From: Alteromonas_F sp964429915
GTDB lineage: Bacteria; Pseudomonadota; Gammaproteobacteria; Enterobacterales; Alteromonadaceae
DNA length: 64,000 bases
Assembly (NCBI GenBank): GCA_964429915.1
Contig: CAYSDZ010000004.1
Coordinates: 1-64,000 of the forward strand
Reading direction: 5' to 3'
The position numbers and the translations under genes are program-made. Position 1 is the first letter of the stretch, and each line of letters begins with the position of its first letter. The notes under the pieces are model-generated. The model saw nothing but the letters and a program-made list of their open reading frames with translations, did no database searches and was not told where the DNA came from. This document shows positions 16,140 through 26,003 of this stretch, piece after piece.

Positions 16140-17545
16140 ACTCTTTCCTCACCAAGCGGTATCACTACCCGAACGCACACATCCGCTTTTTCACATTGCA
16201 CAAAACCAACCGAACCCGACATCAAACTCGCGCATTCAGCCACAATAGACAAGCCCAATCCAGAACTGGCTACCCTGTCTAAGCGCTGCGTTGTTCCGCG
16301 CTGAAAGGGTTTGAATAATGATTCGCTGATATCAGGTTTTATCGGCTCTCCATTATTTGCAACTTCAATGGTTTGGTCAACTCCATCAAGATATAAATGG
16401 ATCGTGATGATGGACTGAGGTTCACTGTAAGCAATTGCATTGGAAAGTAAATTATCGAGTATTCGCCGAAGTAACACTTCGTCAGCGTAGAGGGTTTCAA
16501 GGGCAATGTTAAGGGATACCGTATGGTTATTTTGTTTCAACGCAAGCTGGTTTTCATTCAAAAATGTATCGAAAAACGCATGGGTCGCAATAGCTTGAGG
16601 AGACGGTTTGGCTTGTTGTAATAAAGTGGTGTAATCCAGTAGCTGACTGATCAAGTTTTCCAGTCTTACGCTACTGGTATTAAGCAAACTTACAACTTCG
16701 CTTTGTTGTTCATTTAATTCGCCCAACACAGAATCAGACAGTAAAGAACAGCCTTCTTTAATACTAGCTAAGGGCGTTTTTAATTCGTGCGCTGCATGCC
16801 GCAGCATGGCTTGACGTAAACTTTCAAGCTGGTTCAGCCGAAAAGCAAGGCTATGCAGTTTATGTTGTAATTCAATCAGTTCAGCAGGGCCTCTTGCTGA
16901 TACGGGGGATAACTGATGCTTTTTATCTGATAACTCTCTAATTAACTGATTCAGTTTCGTAACCGGTGAAAGTATTTTATTGCTGCCATACCACGCAAAA
17001 CCTACCGATAACGCAATAAGCACAACAGTAAACCAAAACTGTCGCCGCTTGATGGTTTCAATATGCGTTTGTTGCTGAGCAATACGCGCTTCCAATTGAT
17101 TAAGCCGCCGTTTTTTAACTGCGCTTAAGGCATTTCGCAACACGCTCAATGCCTGTGATAGTTGTTGTTCGTCAAGCAAAAAGTTACGCTTCAAAACAGC
17201 GATTGCTTCGCGATTGTTGCTGCATGCGCTTTCATCATCAAAATGCTCACACAAATTGTCTAACTGAAATTCGTATTGTTCAAAGTAGTTAAATGCTAAG
17301 GTTCGAGCGTCATCGCTTCTCAGTACCTGATATTGTCGGGTGATGCGTTCAATGTCTAACGCAAGCCGTTCGAGTTGATACACGTTTCGGGTTACACTCA
17401 CCGCATAGGCAGGTTCAGTGGCGGCGGTTTTTGCCATGTTTTCTAGCGTTTGGTTGGCTTGCCACAGCATAAGCAGCAATGGAGTAAGCACTGATACAAA
17501 ACTAATAATAATGAGTTGTCTCAGCGAGGTGATTCGTATATTCAA
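16136..17545 (-). CDS. glrK: GlrK-type sensor histidine kinase
   Basis: This 469-residue membrane kinase has TM segments near 10-28 and 171-188 flanking a periplasmic helical region. A HAMP-like linker follows. The HisKA motif RHAAHELKTPLAS has the phosphorylated His at 253, and the ATPase domain has DNLLSNAIAYS and SSGLGLSIV. It should phosphorylate GlrR, encoded two genes downstream. The start is a TTG at 17545, since no ATG or GTG precedes the first TM segment in frame. The operon order glrK-qseG-glrR is the same as in enterobacteria. Confidence 0.87.
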   Translation of the reverse strand: MNIRITSLRQLIIISFVSVLTPLLLMLWQANQTLENMAKTAATEPAYAVSVTRNVYQLERLALDIERITRQYQVLRSDDARTLAFNYFEQYEFQLDNLCEHFDDESACSNNREAIAVLKRNFLLDEQQLSQALSVLRNALSAVKKRRLNQLEARIAQQQTHIETIKRRQFWFTVVLIALSVGFAWYGSNKILSPVTKLNQLIRELSDKKHQLSPVSARGPAELIELQHKLHSLAFRLNQLESLRQAMLRHAAHELKTPLASIKEGCSLLSDSVLGELNEQQSEVVSLLNTSSVRLENLISQLLDYTTLLQQAKPSPQAIATHAFFDTFLNENQLALKQNNHTVSLNIALETLYADEVLLRRILDNLLSNAIAYSEPQSIITIHLYLDGVDQTIEVANNGEPIKPDISESLFKPFQRGTTQRLDRVASSGLGLSIVAECASLMSGSVGFVQCEKADVCVRVVIPLGEERV

Positions 17546-17624
17546 CGGATTAATGGCTGTGAAGTTGAAGAAAGTGCTCTACCTTAGTGCTTGTGTACGA
17601 GGGAGTAAATAGTAATTTGGGGGC

Positions 17625-17636
17625 GCCATCCATGGC
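17625..17636. repeat. Mini-palindrome GCCATCCATGGC
   Basis: A 12-base hairpin unit with core CATCCATG lies between the EF-hand gene and glrK. The same core occurs twice in the loop of the repeat element at 26231-26282, so it looks like a small dispersed palindromic unit. Confidence 0.4.
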
Positions 17637-17674
17637 TAACAGCCTTTTAGACTGTATTCTGTCGTTAATTGTTG

Positions 17675-17923
17675 CTAATTATTGTTAATTTGGGCCTCAA
17701 ATTCACTTAAACTCAAAAATCCGTCTTCGTCGGTATCCAATGCATCAAACATTGCCAGTAAGGTATTAAATCTCTTAGCTTCGTCTTTACTAAGCAAACC
17801 ATCTTTGTTGGTGTCGAGTTGTGCGAATAGAGACAAACGGTTCTCCTGCGCTCGCGCGTTTGATGCGGTAAAAAACATCGCAGGTAAAAATAATAATAAG
17901 GTTGCTGGGATCAGTTTTCTCAT
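17675..17923 (-). CDS. Small exported EF-hand protein
   Basis: The 82-residue protein starts with a signal peptide (about 1-26, ending NARAQ). It then has two EF-hand loops, DTNKDGLLSKDE and DTDEDGFLSLSE, spaced as a pair. Both loops keep acidic residues at the calcium-ligand positions, so it should bind calcium in the periplasm or outside. The start at 17923 gives a clean signal peptide and has CGGAG upstream; an in-frame ATG at 18013 would add 30 residues with a less plausible N-terminus. Its role is unknown. Confidence 0.7.
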   Translation of the reverse strand: MRKLIPATLLLFLPAMFFTASNARAQENRLSLFAQLDTNKDGLLSKDEAKRFNTLLAMFDALDTDEDGFLSLSEFEAQINNN

Positions 17924-18346
17924 GTCCGCATTGCTCCGTTTTAATAAATTAAGTATGAAGTGTAAAAAAGAGCTGAGTAGACATACACGAAAGTTTAGGT
18001 ATGTTGCTTTCATCTACTCAGCCAAACACTCACAAGCAACATTACAATCTTGATGCCATGTTTGTAATACCATTTAAAATCATGAGCTTAGTTTAATTTA
18101 GGACTGTCAGGTGACGCCAAAGTGTCTGTTTTTTGCGACACACGGAGGGGGTTGGTTCGCACATCGTTCTTAAATACGCCGTCAATTGTATTCACCACGT
18201 GCACTCACCATGCCTATTCGCACTGTGTTGCACAAATGCGACATAGACGCTTGAGCTAACGTTGATGGGGTAGTGGGGATAGTGACTTGATCTGGCGTAA
18301 AACGAAGCCGCTTGTTGCCAAGCGACTGTTTTTCATTACTTTCGCT
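17924..18346. other. Gene-free region upstream of the EF-hand gene and downstream of the PhoH-like gene
   Basis: No coding sequence is convincing here. There is an inverted repeat at 18041-18047/18062-18068 (ATTACAA/TTGTAAT), a short GTGTC/GACAC pair near 18130, and a terminator at 18306-18327. I looked for a sigma-54 promoter or glmY-like small RNA because of the neighbouring GlrKR genes, and found none that I can support. Confidence 0.5.
18306..18327 (-). terminator. Intrinsic terminator of the PhoH-like gene
   Basis: AGTCGCTTG and CAAGCGGCT on the minus strand form a 9-bp stem (one GU pair) around a GCAA tetraloop, followed by TCGTTTT. It starts about 20 bases after the stop of the PhoH-like gene. 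On the plus strand it is followed by GTTTTT, so it may work both ways. Confidence 0.6.
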
Positions 18347-19744
18347 TTACAGCTCTTTCTCTGCAAATTCAGCCAGTCGCGATCTTACTACACCATCTAG
18401 ATTGATGGTGGCGCTGCCTGAGAAGTTTTTAAAACGTTCAACCAAATAAGTTAAACCAGAGGTGACTGCTGAAAGATAATTGCTGTCTATTTGCGCTAAG
18501 TTACCACCACAAATCAATTTGGTTCCTTCACCACAGCGCGTGATGATGGTTTTCAATTGTGACGCGGTTAGATTTTGTGATTCATCTAAAATAACAATGG
18601 CATTTTGAATGCTGCGGCCACGCATAAAATTCACTGACTTAAATTGAATGTTGGCTTTTTCCATGATGTAGCTCATCGAACCTTTTACATTTTCGTCGTG
18701 CTTGTGCAACACCTCAAGCGAATCGGTGATTGCCGCAAGCCAAGGGGCCATTTTTTCTTCCTCCGTCCCCGGTAAAAAACCAATAGACTCGGCAATTTCA
18801 GGCGTACTGCGAGTTACGATAATTTTGTCGTACATATTTCGCTCTACTACCATTTCCAAGGCAGCCGCCAAAGCAAGTAAAGTTTTACCACTTCCCGCTG
18901 GGCCCGTTAAAATGCATAAATCGATATGTGGGTCGAGAAGAGCATGTAAAGCCATGGCTTGGCCGATGTTTTTCGGCGAAATACCCCAAGCGTGACGCCC
19001 CATTAAACGCTCTACGCCTAAATCCAGTACCTCTATGTGCTCGTCGGTAATATGCTCAACCAGTCCTGCAAAACTGCCCGTTTCGTCAATTAAAAACTCG
19101 TTGATATAAGCCTCTGGCAGCACCGCTTTTTCAATGGTATGAACCGTGTCGCGACCTTCTGTTTGACTGTCTACCGACTTCACTTTATCCCAAAAGTTAC
19201 CTTCAAACTTATGATAGCCCTTTGATAAATATTTGATGTCTGTGACTAATTGGTCGGTGCGGTAATCTTCAACATGATTAAGACCTGCGCCTTTTGCTTT
19301 AAGGCGCATATTTAAATCTTTTGTTACCAATACCACTTGCCGAGGCGCATGACTTGCCTGTATGTGTAAAGCAACATTGATAATGCGGTTATCGTTCTCA
19401 TCAATTGTGAAGACCTGTTGTTGATCTTGCATCGTTAGGTCGGAAAAAATAGACAAACTGCCTGAAGGGGCCGCGTCACCCGAGCCTAAGCCTTGCATAC
19501 TCACACCATCTAGCATGTCTTCTGGTGTCGCGTTGTGAAGCAAGTCTTCCATTGAGCGAATAGACACTCTAGCGTCACGCGCCACATCTTTTTTGCTGTC
19601 TTTGATGTAGTCTAATTCCTCCAAAACGGTCATGGGTATGACAACATCGTTTTCTTTGAAGGACATAAAGGCAAGAGGTTCGTGAAGAAGAATGTTGGTA
19701 TCGAGGACGTAGATCTTAGTGGTATCGCTTTTTTTTCGAGGCAT
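18347..19744 (-). CDS. PIN-PhoH family ATPase/ribonuclease (PhoH2-like)
   Basis: The 465-residue protein joins an N-terminal PIN nuclease-type domain (YVLDTNILLHEP, LEELDYIKDS, VTKDLNMRLKA) to a C-terminal PhoH ATPase. The ATPase has Walker A LTGPAGSGKT near residue 282 and the Walker B-like VILDESQNLT near 390. PhoH2 proteins of this layout act as RNA helicase-ribonucleases. It stands alone, divergent from rapA with 144 bases between starts, and ends at a good terminator. It differs from the shorter phosphate-starvation PhoH, which lacks PIN. Confidence 0.88.
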   Translation of the reverse strand: MPRKKSDTTKIYVLDTNILLHEPLAFMSFKENDVVIPMTVLEELDYIKDSKKDVARDARVSIRSMEDLLHNATPEDMLDGVSMQGLGSGDAAPSGSLSIFSDLTMQDQQQVFTIDENDNRIINVALHIQASHAPRQVVLVTKDLNMRLKAKGAGLNHVEDYRTDQLVTDIKYLSKGYHKFEGNFWDKVKSVDSQTEGRDTVHTIEKAVLPEAYINEFLIDETGSFAGLVEHITDEHIEVLDLGVERLMGRHAWGISPKNIGQAMALHALLDPHIDLCILTGPAGSGKTLLALAAALEMVVERNMYDKIIVTRSTPEIAESIGFLPGTEEEKMAPWLAAITDSLEVLHKHDENVKGSMSYIMEKANIQFKSVNFMRGRSIQNAIVILDESQNLTASQLKTIITRCGEGTKLICGGNLAQIDSNYLSAVTSGLTYLVERFKNFSGSATINLDGVVRSRLAEFAEKEL

Positions 19745-19888
19745 TCGCTGCTCCTGTAGCCGTTACTCATTAACACTAATCCAGTTTTTAAAAAATCGCA
19801 CCCATTTATTGTAGTTTTTTGCATTGCTTGCCATGCTTTCTTACAATACGCGCCGCAAAAAATTTATGTTCTTTCGGCAAGGATAATT

Positions 19889-22648
19889 ATGAGTACTACA
19901 CATAGCTTTTCCATTGGTCAGCGTTGGTTGAGCAATACAGAGAGCGAACTTGGGCTTGGCATGATAATGAATGTCGACGGGCGTGCCGTTGAAGTGCTTT
20001 TTCCTGCAACGAATGAAAGCCGCACCTATACCCAAAAAGATGCGCCGTTGACACGCTTGATACTCGCAGCAGGCGATAAAGTAAAAGCGGCGGCAGGCTG
20101 GCAGTGCGAAATTGTCGACGTAGAAGAAAAAAACAATGTGGTGATTTATCACGTTATCCGAGAAGACGATAAATCTAAGGTTGGCTTGGCTGAAACACAG
20201 CTCGACCACAATCTTCAAATGAATAAGCCGGAAGAGCGCTTGTTTAATTTACAAGTGAACAGTCCAAAGTGGTTTGATTTGCGTGTTACTGCATTAGAAA
20301 ACCGATATCAACATTGTATTTCAGACACACGCGGTTTAGCTGGTGCAAGGATCGCACTTATACCCCATCAGCTTTATATTGCTTCTGAAGTCGCAAACCG
20401 ACACGCTCCGCGTGTATTGCTAGCCGATGAAGTAGGTTTGGGAAAAACCATTGAAGCGGCTTTAATTATACATCAACAAATTTTAACGAACCGAGCAAAG
20501 CGCGTTTTGATAACGGTGCCTGATTCTTTGGTGCATCAATGGTTAGTTGAAATGCTACGCAAAGTCAATCTGGCATTTTCTATTTTTGATGAAAGTCGTA
20601 TGGAGGCACTGGCTGAGTCGGAAGAGGGCAATCCGTTTGAACAAGAGCAATTGGTGTTATGCAGTACCTCGTTTTTAACGCGCTCAGATAAACATTTACA
20701 TGCCTGTGCGGAAGCAGGCTGGGATTTATTGGTGGTCGATGAAGCGCATCATTTGCAATGGTCCAAAGATGCCCCCTCGCCAGAATATCAAGCCATTGAA
20801 ACCTTATCAGCACGCAGTACTGGTTTAATTTTATTAACGGCTACGCCTGATCAACTCGGGCATGAAAGCCATTTCGCGCGCTTGAGATTACTCGACCCTG
20901 ACCGTTTTTACGATTACTCCGTTTTTTTAGAGGAAGAGCAACAGTATGCCGCATTAGCAAAAGCGGTCAGCCCCCTGTTTAGTGACGCACCGCTAACCGA
21001 AAACGAACGAGACGCCTTATACAAATTGGCACCAGAAATCGTAGACAAACACCCTGAATTGGACACCTACGATCAAAAACAATCGATGCTGAAATATATG
21101 ATTGATTGTCATGGCACGGGACGCTTATTATTTAGAAATCGTCGCGCCAATATTCAAGGCTTTCCAGAAAGAAAATATCTGCCCTATGATTTGGAAGCCT
21201 GTGGTTTTAAAGAAGGTGACGAGTTTAAACAAAAAACTATGTGGCTAATGGCTTTACTCGACACGCTCAAGCCTGAAAAAGTGTTACTGATTTGCCAGAA
21301 AGCAGAAACAGCCATGATGTTGGGTGAAACCTTACGGGTGCAAACCGGGGTACGGCACACTGTTTTCCATGAAGGAATGAGCATTGTTGAGCGCGATAAA
21401 TCGGCACATTACTTTGCAGACCCCGATTCGGGTGCACAGATCATGCTCTGTTCCGAAATTGGTAGCGAAGGACGAAATTTTCAATTCGCTCACCACCTTG
21501 TGTTGTTTGATTTACCCAATAGTCCGGATTTGTTAGAACAACGCATAGGCCGGCTCGATCGTATTGGGCAAACCAAAAACGTGAACATTCATGTGCCTAT
21601 TTTAGCAAATTCATCTCAGGCTGTGTTAGCGCAGTGGTATCACAAAGGCTTAAACGCGTTTGAACAGACTTGCCCCACAGGCCGAGCGGTATTTGAACAA
21701 TGCCAAGAGCAGTTACAAGAAGCACTGCAACAACCCGATAATCAAAGTATGGTCGATGCGCTAATCGAAGACAGTGCCATGCTTAACGCGAGCTTGAACC
21801 AACAATTAGAAGAAGGACGCGACAAATTACTCGAATTAAGCGCCTCGGGTTTTGATAAGGTCGACCCTTTACTAGATGCGATTGTTGAACAGGATAGCTC
21901 CATTGAATTGCCTCGTTTTATGGGGCGTTTGTTAGATGCATTGGGCGTGCAGCAGGAAGAAAGAGACGCTGATACCTTTGTGCTCAGCCCTACGGAAAGT
22001 ATGGTGAATCATTTACCGGGGCTTGATCCAGAAGGCATGACAGTAACCTATCGAAGGCAAACCGCGACGCAGCTTGATCACGTGCATTTTTTAACGTGGG
22101 ATCACCCCTTAGTTCAACATGCCATGGATGCCGTTTTATTAGATGTGATAGGAAAAAGTGCTATTGGTTTTATCGCTAACACGCAACAACCCAAAGGCGC
22201 ATATTGGGTAGAAACCGTTTTTACTCTGCAAGCCAGTGGTCCAAGCGATTTGCAAATCGACCGTTTCTTACCACCCACTCCCATTCACTTGGTTATCGAC
22301 CCGAATGGCAGCCCTTGCGACATTGAATTTCATACGGTGCGTAAGGTAAATCACAAAATGACAAAACAGCTGATTACGGCACTTCAGCCACTCATTGAAC
22401 CCCATATAGAAACAGCCAGACATGTTGCCAATTCACGGTCAAAACTCATTTTACAAGGTGCGCTTGCAGAAATGCATGGGGTGTTGGGTGATGAAGTTGA
22501 ACGTTTGAATACCCTGAAAGCAGTCAATCCATCGGTCAGGCAATCAGAAATTGATTACTTTAGCCATCAGCAAACTCAGCTCGACAGTCTTTTCAATGAA
22601 GCAGAAGTGCAATTGGAAGCCATCCGTATTATTGTGAATAATCCATAG
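19889..22648 (+). CDS. rapA: RapA, RNA polymerase-associated ATPase
   Basis: RapA is a Swi2/Snf2 ATPase that binds RNA polymerase and helps recycle it after transcription. The 919-residue sequence starts with the Tudor-like region (IGQRWLSNTESELGLGMI). It continues with LADEVGLGKT near residue 180, VVDEAHHL near 283, LLTATP and EQRIGRLDRIGQ (motif VI). It is somewhat shorter than the E. coli protein (968 residues, from memory). AAGGA precedes the ATG. It is followed two bases later by rluA, as in enterobacteria. Confidence 0.96.
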   Translation: MSTTHSFSIGQRWLSNTESELGLGMIMNVDGRAVEVLFPATNESRTYTQKDAPLTRLILAAGDKVKAAAGWQCEIVDVEEKNNVVIYHVIREDDKSKVGLAETQLDHNLQMNKPEERLFNLQVNSPKWFDLRVTALENRYQHCISDTRGLAGARIALIPHQLYIASEVANRHAPRVLLADEVGLGKTIEAALIIHQQILTNRAKRVLITVPDSLVHQWLVEMLRKVNLAFSIFDESRMEALAESEEGNPFEQEQLVLCSTSFLTRSDKHLHACAEAGWDLLVVDEAHHLQWSKDAPSPEYQAIETLSARSTGLILLTATPDQLGHESHFARLRLLDPDRFYDYSVFLEEEQQYAALAKAVSPLFSDAPLTENERDALYKLAPEIVDKHPELDTYDQKQSMLKYMIDCHGTGRLLFRNRRANIQGFPERKYLPYDLEACGFKEGDEFKQKTMWLMALLDTLKPEKVLLICQKAETAMMLGETLRVQTGVRHTVFHEGMSIVERDKSAHYFADPDSGAQIMLCSEIGSEGRNFQFAHHLVLFDLPNSPDLLEQRIGRLDRIGQTKNVNIHVPILANSSQAVLAQWYHKGLNAFEQTCPTGRAVFEQCQEQLQEALQQPDNQSMVDALIEDSAMLNASLNQQLEEGRDKLLELSASGFDKVDPLLDAIVEQDSSIELPRFMGRLLDALGVQQEERDADTFVLSPTESMVNHLPGLDPEGMTVTYRRQTATQLDHVHFLTWDHPLVQHAMDAVLLDVIGKSAIGFIANTQQPKGAYWVETVFTLQASGPSDLQIDRFLPPTPIHLVIDPNGSPCDIEFHTVRKVNHKMTKQLITALQPLIEPHIETARHVANSRSKLILQGALAEMHGVLGDEVERLNTLKAVNPSVRQSEIDYFSHQQTQLDSLFNEAEVQLEAIRIIVNNP

Positions 22649-22650
22649 CC

Positions 22651-23418
22651 ATGCGGCGCGCCTTACTCGATAACTTTGTTTATGCTCCCCCCGTGGCTCC
22701 CTACTTGTCAATGGTGTATGCAGACGACTACATTGTTGTTGTAAACAAGCCCAGTGGCCTGCTGAGTGTTCCTGGTAGGGAGCCAGCGCATCTCGATTCA
22801 GCGTGGTATCGTGCAAGTCGGGTTTACCCTAGCGTGAGTGCAGTGCACCGTTTAGATATGGCGACATCAGGATTATTACTGTTTGCTAGAAACAAAGCCG
22901 CACATAAGCATCTATCGTATCAATTTGCGCAGCGTATTGTGCATAAGCGGTATTATGCTCGCTTGTTCGGTCGCCCCTCAAACATGGCAGGTGTTGTCGA
23001 TGCGCCTTTGATCATTGATTACCCTAATCGCCCTATGCAAAAAGTCGACTGGGAGCACGGCAAGCCGTCTGTCACCTGCTATCGCATTGTCAAAGATGAA
23101 CCTCATGGCGTGTTAGCACAGCTTCACCCTATCACTGGACGTTCTCACCAATTACGCTTGCATACCTGCGAGTTAGGAACACCTATTTTGGGTGATAGGC
23201 TCTATTCATCTCAAGCCTCTGTTGAGGCCGTCGACCGATTACAACTTCACGCGCAGAGCATAAGTTTTGTTCATCCCTTAGAAGGTAAACGCATCGAATT
23301 TTCGACTGATATTCCTTTTAGCACTTACCTCCCTCCTCCGCTAAAAGAAAGCTACGAAGACGCTAAAGAATTGTTGCGCCAAAACGATATAGAGATATCT
23401 ACAATCGACGCTCAGTGA
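22651..23418 (+). CDS. rluA: RluA, 23S rRNA/tRNA pseudouridine synthase
   Basis: RluA makes pseudouridine at 23S rRNA U746 and tRNA U32. The catalytic Asp is in HRLDMATSGLLL. Other family landmarks are VVVNKPSGLLSVPG near the start, KRYYARL and LHPITGRSHQLRLH. The 255-residue length is slightly above that of E. coli RluA. It lies two bases after rapA, a conserved pairing, and its stop overlaps the GTG of the next gene. Confidence 0.93.
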   Translation: MRRALLDNFVYAPPVAPYLSMVYADDYIVVVNKPSGLLSVPGREPAHLDSAWYRASRVYPSVSAVHRLDMATSGLLLFARNKAAHKHLSYQFAQRIVHKRYYARLFGRPSNMAGVVDAPLIIDYPNRPMQKVDWEHGKPSVTCYRIVKDEPHGVLAQLHPITGRSHQLRLHTCELGTPILGDRLYSSQASVEAVDRLQLHAQSISFVHPLEGKRIEFSTDIPFSTYLPPPLKESYEDAKELLRQNDIEISTIDAQ

Positions 23419-24257
23419 GTGTGTTCTTGTTAAAACCAATGCGGCTGATTACTCACGTGTTTAGGCTAAGCATTTTGTTTGCTCTTGGCTCAATCTCGTG
23501 TGCCAAAGCCAGCGACCTACATAGACAATTTGACGACTCACACATTACTGAAATTATTGTTGCTGAGGGCAGTACGCATAGCTTACGTATTGAATCATCT
23601 CGCGCCATTTCGCTAGGTGTCGCCACCGTTTTGGTTAGTCCGAATGGCGGCAAATTATCATTTCATTCAGCGCTAAAACTCGCTAACGAATTATCCATTA
23701 AGGGATGGCATGTCGATGTAGTCTCAGATTCTTGGTTAAGCATTCCCGTTGAAGCGTCTGCGACAACCATAACAGAACAACCGACGTCTTCCGCTGTGGT
23801 GCAGCCTTGGATGTCATCGTTACCATCACAAATGGAGTTCGATGGTTTAAGTCAGCATCTTCAAGTTATGATGAATGTTGTAAACGCGAATAGCGCAAAC
23901 ATCAATGGCTTTCGTTTGGTGATTGCAGAGGGCATTGTTGCTGCGCTGCTTTTAAACTTGGACGAAACATTTACAGGCGCAGATGCAGTTACTTTAATTG
24001 GCCCTTTCTGGCCCGATACGACAATTAATCAAACACTTGCTGAAAAAAGCGCGTCGTTTTCTGTCCCTATTTTAGATTTAGACTTTGCTTCGTCTAATCG
24101 CTTTGCACATTCCACTTCAGCCTTACGGGCTAAAAAAGCCAGAATTGGTATAAAGCTTAACTACCGACAACGCCTATTTCCTGTCGCGCAACGGCACAAT
24201 ACAATCGACTGGATCGGAGGTGAAATTGTCGGGTGGACACGCTCTTTAGGCTGGTAA
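23415..24257 (+). CDS. Exported DUF3530-like protein
   Basis: The 280-residue protein has a signal peptide ending near SCAKA. Its body resembles DUF3530, a family with a weak alpha/beta-hydrolase-like plan: VLVSPNGGKLSFHSALKLANEL, a segment on a GWHVDVVSDSW strand, and a C-terminal NYRQRLF...GWTRSLGW. No catalytic triad is evident. The GTG at 23415 overlaps the rluA stop (GTGA); an ATG at 23439 is also possible and leaves a good signal peptide. Function unknown; family assignment is moderate. Confidence 0.5.
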   Translation: MSVFLLKPMRLITHVFRLSILFALGSISCAKASDLHRQFDDSHITEIIVAEGSTHSLRIESSRAISLGVATVLVSPNGGKLSFHSALKLANELSIKGWHVDVVSDSWLSIPVEASATTITEQPTSSAVVQPWMSSLPSQMEFDGLSQHLQVMMNVVNANSANINGFRLVIAEGIVAALLLNLDETFTGADAVTLIGPFWPDTTINQTLAEKSASFSVPILDLDFASSNRFAHSTSALRAKKARIGIKLNYRQRLFPVAQRHNTIDWIGGEIVGWTRSLGW

Positions 24258-24315
24258 TGCACAATGGCTAAACTGGTCTATACTGAAAAGTGGGTTTTTT
24301 GGAAATGCACTTACC

Positions 24316-24639
24316 ATGTCCATTACACGCTTTATCGGCACAAAAGCCAAACAATTAATTTACTACGTTAAAGGGTTTTGGAATGGCCAAATTCCTTATA
24401 ACGAAGTCAATTTATTTATTTGGGATACATTAGAGGAATGGAAGCACCTTGAGCAATACAAGCGCTTTCCAGTCAGTGATCGAGAGCAGGCATTCTGGTA
24501 CGTTATTTTTGAATTTCACGCAGGTACAGCACAAGCCCTTTCTAACAACTCATCACTTCGTAATGAAATGCTTTTGTGTTTAGACTATCTAGAGCACGGA
24601 GGATTAAAACCCTTTTATTGTGTCGGTATTCGGCCATAG
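24316..24639 (+). CDS. Conserved hypothetical protein, 107 residues
   Basis: I do not recognise this soluble, aromatic-rich protein (YYVKGFWNGQIPYNEVNLFIWD near the start, YLEHGGLKPFYCVGIRP at the end). It has no signal peptide or membrane segment. It has a normal ATG, no overlap with other genes and codon use like its neighbours, which supports a real gene. It sits between the DUF3530-like gene and ampG, all on the plus strand. Confidence 0.55.
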   Translation: MSITRFIGTKAKQLIYYVKGFWNGQIPYNEVNLFIWDTLEEWKHLEQYKRFPVSDREQAFWYVIFEFHAGTAQALSNNSSLRNEMLLCLDYLEHGGLKPFYCVGIRP

Positions 24640-24713
24640 TTCACAATTTTGGCCCTTGTAAAATAGACCTAAAGCAGGTGAAATAGAGCTTCTTATGTTG
24701 ACGAGATCCTGCA

Positions 24714-26003
24714 TTGCCATCAATTGCTCACTCTTTATCCCACTTCAAAGATAAACGTCTAGTTACCATATTTTGCTTTGGTATCGCCAGCGGCTTCCCT
24801 TGGTTAATGATAGGGTCTGTAATGTCTGCATGGTTAAAAGATGAAGGACTATCGCGCACCAATATTGGTCTGTTCGGGCTTATTTTTGGCGTGTATACCT
24901 TTAACTTTTTATGGTCCCCTTTTCTTGATCGCTTATCTTTACCTTTTGTGAATAAAATTGGACGTCGAAAAAGCTGGGTATTCAGCATGCAAATTCTGAT
25001 CATTGGCCTGTGTATTTCCATCTCCCAATTACAACTCGCTTCACAACTTTGGTGGCTCGCCCTATTGGGTTTTGGTATCGCTTTGTTTTCTGCAACCCAA
25101 GACATTGCCATTGATGCCTACCGTATCGATATCATGAAAGGGGATCCTCAAGGTATGACCGCATCCTCATCGATGGCCACTGCTGGATGGTGGACAGGTT
25201 ATGGTGGTTTAGGTGCCATTCCCTTTTTTATTGCTGATATGCCTGGCTGGAATTGGAATAAGGTGTACTTACTGCTTGCTGGCATTATGGCGATACTGGC
25301 TTTTCTTACGTTTATATCAAAAGAGCCCATTAGCGCTTCTTCCACGCAAGTTCAACACAACAATGTAGGCGAATGGCTAGTTAAAACCCTGTATACACCC
25401 TTTGCAGATTTTTTTACGCGCATTGGTCTGAAACTTGGCTTAATTATTTTGGTATTTATTTTTTCATTCAAAATAGGTGAAGCCTTTGTAGGACGCATGA
25501 GCATTGTGTTTTACAAAGAACTCGGCTTTAGCAATAGCGATATAGGCGCCTATTCAAAATTAATAAACTGGTGGGTGACCATCGCGTTTTCTATTCTCGG
25601 CGGTGCGTTTACCATTAAATTTGGTGTGTTCAAAGGTTTGTTTGTTGCGGGCGTAGCAATGGCTGCAAGCAATTTAATGTTTGCTGTTATGGCAATGGTA
25701 GGCCCTGATCCAAACTGGTTCATTGCCGCAGTGGTTATCGACGGGTTCACCGCTGCATGGAGTACAGTAGCAATGGTCTCGTTTATATCTCTGCTTTGTA
25801 ATCAAACATTTTCAGCCAGCCAATACGCACTCATGGCATCGGTAAGTTCATTCGGACGAACGTTGCTGGCCGGTTCAAGTGGCTGGCTAGTCGATATGTT
25901 AAACGGAAACTGGAGCCTATTTTTTATTCTAACCACCATAATGGTGATTCCCGCGCTAATATTACTGACCAAACTTAGACCGAAAGTCGCCGCGTTAAAC
26001 TAA
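24714..26003 (+). CDS. ampG: AmpG-type muropeptide permease (MFS)
   Basis: The 429-residue protein has about 12 membrane segments and AmpG features: FKDKRLVTIFCFGIASGFPWL at the start, SAWLKDEGLSRTNIGLFGL, FLWSPFLDR and SATQDIAIDAYRIDI. AmpG brings anhydromuropeptides from the periplasm into the cytoplasm for peptidoglycan recycling. The start is a TTG at 24714, since a stop lies 15 bases upstream in frame and no other start precedes the first conserved segment. The stop codon lies inside the arm of a long inverted repeat (see 26155-26365), and an assembly gap follows. Confidence 0.85.
   Translation: MPSIAHSLSHFKDKRLVTIFCFGIASGFPWLMIGSVMSAWLKDEGLSRTNIGLFGLIFGVYTFNFLWSPFLDRLSLPFVNKIGRRKSWVFSMQILIIGLCISISQLQLASQLWWLALLGFGIALFSATQDIAIDAYRIDIMKGDPQGMTASSSMATAGWWTGYGGLGAIPFFIADMPGWNWNKVYLLLAGIMAILAFLTFISKEPISASSTQVQHNNVGEWLVKTLYTPFADFFTRIGLKLGLIILVFIFSFKIGEAFVGRMSIVFYKELGFSNSDIGAYSKLINWWVTIAFSILGGAFTIKFGVFKGLFVAGVAMAASNLMFAVMAMVGPDPNWFIAAVVIDGFTAAWSTVAMVSFISLLCNQTFSASQYALMASVSSFGRTLLAGSSGWLVDMLNGNWSLFFILTTIMVIPALILLTKLRPKVAALN

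Noticed and set aside
20700..20730. Repeat-like GCCTGTGCGG in rapA
   Set aside because: It lacks the paired stem of the I-F repeat and lies in a conserved coding region, so it is chance.
24735..25111. Antisense open frames inside ampG, rapA, fadB and other genes
   Set aside because: They mirror the codon pattern of the real gene and have no family likeness.
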